From Flavobacteriales bacterium (lineage in GTDB: Bacteria > Bacteroidota > Bacteroidia > Flavobacteriales_D > Crocinitomicaceae), in assembly GCA_947462695.1 (NCBI GenBank), contig CANHQC010000167.1, forward strand, positions 1 through 5,131: DNA of 5,131 bases, given 5' to 3'. Of this stretch, positions 1 to 5,131 are shown in pieces. A program made the translations under genes and the position numbers. How positions within the stretch are numbered: the first letter of the stretch is position 1; every line of letters begins with the position of its first letter. The notes under the pieces were generated by a model that saw nothing but the letters and a program-made list of their open reading frames with translations, searched no databases and was not told the origin of the DNA.

Positions 1-150
1 AAAAACAATCTTTAATCTGAAAAATCGATAATTATTATGTCTGTAAAAACTTTCTATGTTAGTTTTCATGATTAAATTTCCTTGAAAATAATTCACTTTT
101 AACACCCATTGAAGTAATCCAGTTTTCAGACTTGAACTCCACTATGAAGA

Positions 151-1071
151 TCAATGTTGAACGACTATTTTTGTATGATTCACACCAGTTGTTCCTTGAA
201 TCTGAATGAAATAAACACCATTACCAAAAGTTGAAACATCAAAACTACAGGTGGCATTTTCAATAGAACCCTCCAAAACCAATTGACCTTTCGTATCGAT
301 CAATTTAACTGTCGGGTTATCAATAGTCGCAATATGGATGTTGACAAGATCATTTGCCGGATTTGGATAAACCAGAATAGGTTGGTCATTGTCAGCTTCA
401 TCCAAAGAAGATGTTTCATCTTTTAAACAGCGGATAGGAAGTCCGGTCAGAATATGACTGTCGCTTGTATATGCCGCTTGACTATCATAACCTACTAATA
501 TAATAGAGGAACTCTGAGCATCAACAGAAGTTGATGACCATACATATGCCATGTAAGATAAATTCTCATAGAAACCATTATTATTTGCTCTCCAGCCGGA
601 TGGCAGTAAGGTGAAGCCACTTGAATTATCAGCTCCTGTATTTGGAGATAACCAATGTGCGAACCCAGCCTCTTTTAATTTTCCTCCCGCTACAGCATTG
701 CCGCCTAGAAAAGTGATAAGTTCCTCCCACTCGGTGATGGATGGAACATGGTAACCTGTTGGACAAACATTTCTAGAATTATTTACAACATACCAGTTAT
801 ACAAGTTGCCATAGTCATTTGAATTCGTGATATCTCCCTGGTAATAACAATAGGCCGCCTGTGTTTGTGATGACCACTGAGTATCATCAAGAACGAGCGC
901 AATGGGATTCTGATCATTGAACTTGGTGACTTTTAAATTTTCTCCCATCCAAACTTGATTTCCAATGGATACAGTGCTGTAGGTATTTCCGTCGATGTCG
1001 GATACCGTTTGACTAGATACTGTACTCAGATCTAAAAACATAAAACTTAAAATAATCAGGCTAATCTTCAT
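151..1071 (-). CDS. Secreted FISUMP-domain protein with T9SS type A C-terminal sorting domain
   Basis: The 306-residue protein starts with a signal peptide (about residues 1-21: Lys3, a hydrophobic core, then STVSSQ), so it is exported by Sec. Residues about 23-217 match the FISUMP domain (Fibrobacter succinogenes major paralogous domain): IGNQVWMGENLKV at 37-49, YGNLYNWY at 87-94, CPTGYHVPSITEWEEL at 103-118, LGG...AGGKLKE at 122-134, GFTLLPSGWR at 152-161, and a closing IRCLKD at 213-218. Cys103 and Cys215 may pair. An acidic linker (about 219-230) leads to a T9SS type A sorting domain at 231-306 with YPNPANDLVNI and a late GVYFIQI strand, ending in KIVVQH. From family knowledge, such cargo crosses the outer membrane through T9SS and is anchored or released after the tail is cleaved. 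The biochemical role of FISUMP domains is not established; a surface or carbohydrate-related role is inference only. The gene is monocistronic here and divergent from the gene at 1240. The start is the only Met that keeps the complete signal peptide. No clear terminator is visible in 1-150. Confidence 0.93.
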   Translation of the reverse strand: MKISLIILSFMFLDLSTVSSQTVSDIDGNTYSTVSIGNQVWMGENLKVTKFNDQNPIALVLDDTQWSSQTQAAYCYYQGDITNSNDYGNLYNWYVVNNSRNVCPTGYHVPSITEWEELITFLGGNAVAGGKLKEAGFAHWLSPNTGADNSSGFTLLPSGWRANNNGFYENLSYMAYVWSSTSVDAQSSSIILVGYDSQAAYTSDSHILTGLPIRCLKDETSSLDEADNDQPILVYPNPANDLVNIHIATIDNPTVKLIDTKGQLVLEGSIENATCSFDVSTFGNGVYFIQIQGTTGVNHTKIVVQH

Positions 1072-1239
1072 GGTTTTGAACTTTACATGGTTTGAGTTTC
1101 ATTTTTACTATAAAAAAAAGAGTTTAAATGAGTATTTAAAATTTTATTTTTACCTTTTATTATATCTCATAGAAGTATTTAAATACATAAAACAGAATAA
1201 ATGTTAGTTAGAATTTAGGTGGATATTAATCATGATTAG
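1072..1239. promoter_or_regulatory. AT-rich divergent intergenic region with short palindromes
   Basis: This 168-base spacer must hold the promoters of both divergent genes. It contains a perfect 12-base palindrome GTATTTAAATAC at 1175-1186. An inverted repeat, TTTAAAT (1123-1129) and ATTTAAA (1134-1140), is separated by four bases. The 10-mer AGTATTTAAA occurs twice (1131-1140 and 1174-1183), 43 bases apart. I found no exact match to the Bacteroidota -7 motif TAnnTTTG on either strand, so the promoters cannot be placed. The repeats could be operator half-sites, but in DNA this AT-rich they could also be chance. Confidence 0.35.
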
Positions 1240-1243
1240 ATGA
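1217..1243 (+). promoter_or_regulatory. Shine-Dalgarno-like site and three-codon minigene overlapping the start of the 1240 gene
   Basis: AGGTGG at 1217-1222 resembles a Shine-Dalgarno sequence. It lies 9 bases before an ATG at 1232 but 17 bases before the ATG at 1240. The ATG at 1232 opens a reading frame of only three codons (Met-Ile-Arg), and its TGA (1241-1243) overlaps the next ATG (1240-1242) as ATGA. Ribosomes could load at 1232, stop, and restart at 1240, a form of translational coupling. This is inference: Bacteroidota rarely rely on Shine-Dalgarno pairing, and a short frame like this can arise by chance. Confidence 0.25.
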
Positions 1244-2736
1244 AAGATTCAAAAGACAACCTTCACACCCTTATTCATTCGCTGACGCCGACAGAGAAAC
1301 GCTTTTTTAAACGCTTTGTCAAATCAAGAAAAGCAAAGGATAACGATTACTTGAACTTGTTCAATGTGCTCAACATTATGCCTCGCTATACTAAGGAAAT
1401 ACTTTTGGAAAAAATTGCAGGTTACAATTTTAGTGGGCAACTAGAGGTAAAGAAGCATTATTTATTTCAGCTTATTTTGGATTCCCAAAGGCAATACAGG
1501 GATGTCACATTAGCAATGCATAATGCCCTCGTGGAAATTGATATTTTGATGGATAAAGGGATGTATACCTATGCCTATAAAAGTATCAATAAACGTATTG
1601 AAAAAGCAAGAAAGATTGACGATTTCAATTATGAAATTCAGCTGTTGGATAAATTAGTTGTTCTATCTCGCTTCTACCCGCAGATAAACACTCGGCAAAT
1701 TCTAAGTGAACAACAAACAGCTCAAGACCGTAGCCAGAACATTTTACAATACAAGCTGCTTTTTTATGATTTGAGTGATATTGTTGGTCAAAACAGTTTC
1801 GTTCGGAATTCGCGTCAGATGCAGCGTCTGGAGCGATTCAAAACAAATAGGTATCTGAATGATTCCTTAGCAGTAAAATCATTCACAGCTCAAATGTACT
1901 TTCACCTGTGTAACTATTTGTTCAAAGCAACAATTGGGGATAATTCATCCTGTTACGAGGCAGCTTCGAAAATGCACAGATTAATTAAATCACATCCGGA
2001 AGCACTTAATAGTTATAATAAACTATACCTTAGGGCGATTTCGGCAAGATTATCTGCTCTTACCCTATTGGGTTATCGTAAAAAAGAGTTCCAGACGCTC
2101 ATAAGCGAATTAAAAACCAATTCAATTCGAATAAAAGACAAGGAGTCGCGTAAAATTGCCCAAGCTATTTTTTACGAATTTCAACTCATCTTCTATACAA
2201 GAGAAAAGAACTTTAGTAAAGCGGTCGAACTGGTTCAAATTGCTTCGGCATTCGTTAAGGAAAACAATATTCTCAGTGATGGAAATGCCATTAAATATTT
2301 GTCGTTTGATATCGCAAAAACGCACTTTATTATCGGCAATTATGCTGAGGCTAATAAGTGGTTTTTGAAGCACACGTATTCAGAAAGTAAAACTAAAAGT
2401 TCCGATATTTTTGCCTTTTCCCGAATTTTATCTCTGTTCTGTGATGTTTTTCTAAATGAAACAGAAAATAGTAAATACAATGCCGCCTACCTGAGAAATC
2501 ACCTTAGTAAACAAGGACAATTGTTTGATTACGAATCGTTTCTTGTGAATAGAATCAGTAAGCATTTTGTTCATTGGAATATACGTTCTCTTCAAGAAAA
2601 AATAACTATGCTTCAAACTTTTAAACGAGAACTGAAACAACACCTCGATTCGCCGTGGAAAGGAAATATGATCCTGTATTTTGATTTTGAATGGTGGGTA
2701 GAACTGCAATTAGAACATTTAATCGCTGAATCCTAA
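1240..2736 (+). CDS. TPR-like alpha-helical repeat protein of unknown function (Bacteroidota family)
   Basis: The 498-residue protein has no signal peptide or membrane segment, so it is probably cytoplasmic. It appears helical throughout and rich in Lys, Leu, Phe and Tyr. The N-terminal stretch LIHSLTPTEKRFFKRFV (residues 11-27) followed by DYLNLFNVL (36-44) resembles the opening I recall from a Bacteroidota group of uncharacterised proteins, often present as several paralogs per genome. Later segments look like TPR helix pairs: LMDKGMYTYAYKSINKRIEKA (103-123), REKNFSKAVELVQIASAFV (321-339) and IIGNYAEANKWFLKH (364-378), each with a small or aromatic residue in the helix-turn-helix positions. 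Such solenoids usually bind proteins or peptides; the partner is unknown. No catalytic motif is visible. The ATG at 1240 is chosen because the conserved N-terminal block follows closely and no earlier in-frame start is seen. It is divergent from the FISUMP gene, and no clear terminator follows. A regulatory or scaffold role is speculation. Confidence 0.88.
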   Translation: MKDSKDNLHTLIHSLTPTEKRFFKRFVKSRKAKDNDYLNLFNVLNIMPRYTKEILLEKIAGYNFSGQLEVKKHYLFQLILDSQRQYRDVTLAMHNALVEIDILMDKGMYTYAYKSINKRIEKARKIDDFNYEIQLLDKLVVLSRFYPQINTRQILSEQQTAQDRSQNILQYKLLFYDLSDIVGQNSFVRNSRQMQRLERFKTNRYLNDSLAVKSFTAQMYFHLCNYLFKATIGDNSSCYEAASKMHRLIKSHPEALNSYNKLYLRAISARLSALTLLGYRKKEFQTLISELKTNSIRIKDKESRKIAQAIFYEFQLIFYTREKNFSKAVELVQIASAFVKENNILSDGNAIKYLSFDIAKTHFIIGNYAEANKWFLKHTYSESKTKSSDIFAFSRILSLFCDVFLNETENSKYNAAYLRNHLSKQGQLFDYESFLVNRISKHFVHWNIRSLQEKITMLQTFKRELKQHLDSPWKGNMILYFDFEWWVELQLEHLIAES

Positions 2737-3131
2737 ATATAAGGTGATCCATTCGATGCTCGATTAAGCTGTCAACTTAAGTTAATCAATTCTTAAAAAA
2801 ATCGAAATAGGTCGTAAAGAAACGTTTCGATAATTCCCAATCATTTGGATCTTAAAATTCTTACGAGATCACATTTAGAACTCCGATTTTGACGTTGAAG
2901 GAAATTGTTCGAGAAGTTGGAGCCGTTGAATTTCGGATAGTTTTTATCGTAACGGGCTGCAGCGAAAAAGAGGGGAGTCACTTCTCCATTAATTTTATTT
3001 AAATGAAGAGAGCTAAAATTTGTCGGATTGGCATGCAGTGGTGTGACTTTGCTTATTCCAAATACCTCAAACTTTTATTGCCTTATACATTCATTACGTG
3101 TATTTTTACGGTCAACATTGAAGCTAAAACT
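2737..3131. other. Spacer of about 395 bases without a supported gene
   Basis: No convincing coding region is seen on either strand. Small structures are present: a 10-base palindrome AACTTAAGTT at 2774-2783; GATTAA (2762-2767) with TTAATC (2782-2787); ATCGAAA (2801-2807) with TTTCGAT (2825-2831), a 7-base stem with a 17-base loop; and a short hairpin GGAG (2974-2977) with CTCC (2984-2987) followed by a T-rich stretch. One frame stays open from 2856 to a TAA at 3000-3002, but it has no ATG and no recognisable product. The segment 3003-3131 is open in the frame of the next gene but is more likely its leader. The 2762-2831 structures lie just after the 1240-2736 gene and could help end its transcript, though none is a good intrinsic terminator. 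The spacer could also hold a small RNA or a decayed gene. Confidence 0.5.
3019..3051 (+). promoter_or_regulatory. Candidate Bacteroidota-type promoter for the beta-barrel gene
   Basis: TTTG at 3019-3022 and TGACTTTG at 3044-3051 are separated by 21 bases. This approximates the Bacteroidota sigma-factor pattern of a -33 TTTG and a -7 TAnnTTTG, with one mismatch (TG for TA). Transcription would begin near 3058, inside the open frame that precedes ATG 3132, leaving a leader of roughly 75 bases. If real, it rules out translation from 3003 on this transcript. The motif is short and could occur by chance. Confidence 0.3.
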
Positions 3132-4226
3132 ATGAACGCATATGTGAAAATTTTCCTGATTGGATTAAGTCTGACAGGTTTCAATAGCCTCGCCCAGGTT
3201 ACACCAGAAGAGGAAGAAGAGGATTTCAGCCAGTACGAGCAATTCAGCTTGGATGATTCTGTGAAACGCTACTGTACTCCGAAAGTAGTCGGATTGAGCC
3301 CAGCGAAATTGATCACCGTTGGTTATGAAATGGCGTTAGGTCATGACATCAACGCATCGGCTATGGGTATGTTTTCATCGGCACAAACAGGAAATGTTTC
3401 GGCTTACCAAGGATTGGTTATTGGTGCGAATTTACCGGTGGTTTCTAACAACGAAATACTGATTAATGTCGGTGGTAATTTCGTGAATTCAGCCTATTCT
3501 TTTTCGAACGATACGTTGTCTAATCCATTGTTAAAATCGCTAGAGGGCGGCATTCGAACTGTCGGTTTAAATACCACCATCTTCAAACCGCTAAACCAGA
3601 AACATTTTATTTTGGCATTCTTGGCTGGTGAGTACAATGGGAACAATACGTTCACTTCCTGGCACCCGTTTAACTTGTCAAAATTTACGGCTGTAGGTGT
3701 TTTTGGGTGGAAATTCAACGACCGTTTTCAATTCGGTATTGGAGCTACTCAAACGTATAGGGCAGGAGGTAAGAGCTTTTTACCGGTCATCATGTACAAT
3801 TACACCTCTAAAAATGAAAAATGGGGGATTGAGTCACTACTTCCGGCGCGTTTCCACCACAGGTATTCGTTCAACAGACGTACGATGTTGTTAACCGGTT
3901 TTGAAATCGTTGGTGCGAGTTATCACTTAGCTAACCGCGATGGATTTTTCCCAACAGGAACAACTACTGTCGGAGATGTAACGGATTACAACAGTGATTT
4001 GCTTGAACTTCGCAGATCTGAAATTCGTTTGCGATTGGATTTTCAGCGTGCACTAACTGATTTCATCTGGATCAGTGCACAAGCGGGATACATCATCAAT
4101 TATAATTTCAACCTAGACAGTGGGAACTTCTACCGAGGATTCGGCAGCGATCGACCAATGTTGATGGAAAACGATGTGACAAGCGCTCCTTATTTTCAGC
4201 TGACGTTGAATTTAGTCAGTCCTTGA
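3132..4226 (+). CDS. Probable outer-membrane beta-barrel protein, DUF6268-like
   Basis: From ATG 3132 the protein has 364 residues. It begins with a good signal peptide (MNAYVKIFLIGLSLTGFNSLAQ, cleaved near Ala21/Gln22). A very acidic stretch follows (PEEEEEDF), then alternating polar/hydrophobic strands with Gly and aromatic residues, typical of an outer-membrane barrel, for example FTAVGVFGWKFNDRFQFGIGATQTY, LLTGFEIVGASYHL, ELRRSEIRLRLDFQRAL and FIWISAQAGYIINYNFNLD. It ends in a strand-like PYFQLTLNLVSP. The LPARF...LRRSEIR...AGY order resembles DUF6268 outer-membrane proteins as I recall them; the substrate or role of that family is unknown to me. The frame is open from an upstream ATG at 3003, which would add 43 residues. 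I prefer 3132 because the signal peptide starts there and a candidate promoter lies inside the extension. The gene converges on the DUF2147 gene and shares its terminator. Confidence 0.82.
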   Translation: MNAYVKIFLIGLSLTGFNSLAQVTPEEEEEDFSQYEQFSLDDSVKRYCTPKVVGLSPAKLITVGYEMALGHDINASAMGMFSSAQTGNVSAYQGLVIGANLPVVSNNEILINVGGNFVNSAYSFSNDTLSNPLLKSLEGGIRTVGLNTTIFKPLNQKHFILAFLAGEYNGNNTFTSWHPFNLSKFTAVGVFGWKFNDRFQFGIGATQTYRAGGKSFLPVIMYNYTSKNEKWGIESLLPARFHHRYSFNRRTMLLTGFEIVGASYHLANRDGFFPTGTTTVGDVTDYNSDLLELRRSEIRLRLDFQRALTDFIWISAQAGYIINYNFNLDSGNFYRGFGSDRPMLMENDVTSAPYFQLTLNLVSP

Positions 4227-4261
4227 TACGTTAGGATATCTTATTAATTAGTGCATAAAAC

Positions 4262-4295
4262 AACAAGGGGCTACCGATATCGATAGCCCCTTGTT
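4262..4295. terminator. Strong bidirectional intrinsic terminator
   Basis: AACAAGGGGCTA (4262-4273) pairs perfectly over 12 bases with TAGCCCCTTGTT (4284-4295). The 10-base loop contains CGATATCG (4275-4282), itself a palindrome, so the stem can continue after one C/A mismatch. It sits 35 bases after the stop of the plus-strand beta-barrel gene and 16 bases after the stop of the minus-strand DUF2147 gene. The minus-strand transcript runs from the stem into TTGTTGTTTT; the plus-strand tail (TTGTTATTGG) is less T-rich. It should end both convergent transcripts, probably better on the minus strand. Confidence 0.9.
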
Positions 4296-4311
4296 ATTGG
4301 AATTAACTTGA

Positions 4312-4779
4312 TTATTGTTTCAATCGTTTCCACGTATCTGTTCTACCGATCATCGAAACACCGATATATCCTCGAACGTCAATGGTATTTTTGTCGGTTA
4401 ATTTTACAGTACAACTGTACGTGCTTCCGTTTTCAGGGTCGTATATCGTACCGTTTTCCCACGTTTTCTTGCCTTTATATTCGAAATCTTTTAAGATTTT
4501 ATACCCCAACAATGGCGTGTCGTGCATTTTAGCGTCTGGATTGTTTTTATCGCGCTTTTTCGTTCCGTCTGGATAGTTCGGTTCTTTCAACCACACAATT
4601 TTTCCGTAATACTTTGTTCCAACTTTCGTGATTTTCACTTTCGCTTTCCCGTGACTAGGCATCCAAATGCCGACAAGTGCATCTCCTTCTTCTGTCTGTA
4701 GAAGTGAAGATGGTGAGAAAGAGGTTAATAGGACGAATAATACCCATCCAAAAATTGAGAATACTGCTGTTTTTTTCAT
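4312..4779 (-). CDS. DUF2147-family secreted protein
   Basis: The 155-residue protein starts with a signal peptide (MKK, hydrophobic core at 5-19, then SFSPSSLLQ), so the mature protein is exported, most likely to the periplasm. The rest matches the DUF2147 pattern almost along its whole length: LVGIWMPSHGKAKVKI (35-50), YYGKIVWLKEP (57-67), DGTKKRDKNNPD (71-82), PLLGYKIL (89-96), WENGTIYDPENGSTYSC (107-123), DVRGYIG (134-140) and IGRTDTWKRL (144-153). The family is a small beta-rich fold of unknown biochemical function, found in many Gram-negative bacteria; this length is typical. It lies 40 bases downstream of another minus-strand gene, with no terminator between them, so the two are probably co-transcribed. 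The bases before the ATG are A-rich without a Shine-Dalgarno sequence, as usual in Bacteroidota. Termination is by the hairpin at 4262-4295. Confidence 0.93.
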   Translation of the reverse strand: MKKTAVFSIFGWVLFVLLTSFSPSSLLQTEEGDALVGIWMPSHGKAKVKITKVGTKYYGKIVWLKEPNYPDGTKKRDKNNPDAKMHDTPLLGYKILKDFEYKGKKTWENGTIYDPENGSTYSCTVKLTDKNTIDVRGYIGVSMIGRTDTWKRLKQ

Positions 4780-4819
4780 CGTTTAATGTATTAGCGTGTT
4801 ATATATTTACTTCGAGTGG

Positions 4820-5131
4820 TTACTTTTCATCTACCATTACGCTGAGGATCATTTTCCCTTTCACTGTAATGTTGTCGTCGAAATCTTTCTTGGAAATCCC
4901 AGTCATTTCGAGGTAAAACTTGTCCGTTTCTGCGAATCCTTCAATTTCAGCTTGCTCCAATCCTTTGATGGTCATGGTTTTTGGATTGCCTTTTATTTTG
5001 GTAGACGCTACCTCTTTGGATTCAGTATTGTCGGTCATTACGGTGAAAACGACATTGTCAAAAATCGCTAGACCATCCGGATGATCGGTAGTCAGTTCGA
5101 TTTCGTCCAATTTCATACTGTGGATTTCTTT
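4820..5131 (-). CDS. Unrecognised protein, C-terminal part (cut by the right window edge)
   Basis: The frame is open to the edge of the window (visible start KEIHSMKLDE), so this is the 3' end of a longer gene; 103 codons plus the stop are visible. A Met at 5114-5116 could be a start, but no signal peptide or ribosome-binding sequence supports it, and the codons before it continue in frame. The visible part is acidic, with alternating hydrophobic residues suggesting beta strands (AIFDNVVFTVMT, KTMTIKGLEQAEIEG, NITVKGKMILSVMVDEK). A beta-sandwich domain of an envelope protein or lipoprotein would fit, but I do not recognise the family. It probably forms an operon with the DUF2147 gene 40 bases downstream. 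The promoter and N-terminus lie outside the window. Confidence 0.75.
   Translation of the reverse strand, partial: KEIHSMKLDEIELTTDHPDGLAIFDNVVFTVMTDNTESKEVASTKIKGNPKTMTIKGLEQAEIEGFAETDKFYLEMTGISKKDFDDNITVKGKMILSVMVDEK

Noticed and set aside
61..128. The 8-mer AGTTTTCA occurring twice, and a 5-base TTTTC/GAAAA pairing, downstream of the FISUMP gene
   Set aside because: Too short and AT-rich to claim as a repeat or a terminator.
2122..2709. Antisense and out-of-frame open frames inside the helical-repeat gene
   Set aside because: They overlap a well-supported long gene and their products lack domain or signal features.
2974..2999. GGAG/CTCC hairpin followed by a T-rich stretch, considered as an intrinsic terminator
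   Set aside because: The stem is only four strong pairs and lies about 240 bases after the upstream stop; noted only as part of the spacer.
2856..3002. Open frame of 48 codons ending at TAA 3000-3002, just before the ATG at 3003
   Set aside because: It has no ATG start, matches no family I recognise, and its length is easily reached by chance.
3494..3894. Open frames on both strands inside the beta-barrel gene
   Set aside because: These are shadows of the barrel reading frame; no protein-like features.
4308..5071. Plus-strand open frames opposite the DUF2147 and truncated genes, some with hydrophobic runs
   Set aside because: They lie antisense to a gene with clear family motifs; their Phe/Ser-rich hydrophobicity follows from the complementary codons.

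Overview
The window most likely comes from a member of the Bacteroidota. Three features seen in the sequence point there: a secreted protein ending in a type IX secretion (T9SS) type A sorting domain behind a FISUMP domain; envelope proteins resembling the DUF6268 and DUF2147 families; and AT-rich intergenic DNA with almost no Shine-Dalgarno sequences. A Flavobacteriales lineage (for example a Crocinitomicaceae/Fluviicola type) would fit, but this is a guess from protein style and not a demonstrated assignment.

Layout: (1) Positions 151-1071 on the minus strand encode a secreted FISUMP protein with a T9SS C-terminal domain. (2) A very AT-rich divergent intergenic region (1072-1239) carries short palindromes. 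(3) Positions 1240-2736 on the plus strand encode a 498-residue cytoplasmic all-helical, TPR-like protein of unknown function. (4) Positions 2737-3131 hold no gene I can support, only small inverted repeats and one candidate promoter near the end. (5) Positions 3132-4226 on the plus strand encode a probable outer-membrane beta-barrel protein (DUF6268-like); the longest open frame would start at 3003, but the signal peptide begins at 3132. (6) A strong, near-symmetrical hairpin at 4262-4295 terminates the convergent genes. (7) On the minus strand, a DUF2147-family secreted protein (4312-4779) lies 40 bases downstream of the 3' part of an unrecognised gene that runs off the right edge (4820-5131); the two are probably co-transcribed.

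How the genes work together: four genes form separate units (one divergent pair, then one convergent junction). Three of the five proteins are exported by visible signal peptides, so the window is envelope- and surface-oriented. Nothing indicates a single shared pathway. There is no sign of a mobile element, CRISPR array, tRNA or rRNA, and no convincing new multi-gene system. The most useful open points are the start of the beta-barrel gene, the function of the helical-repeat protein, the three-codon minigene overlapping its start, and the unexplained 2737-3131 spacer.
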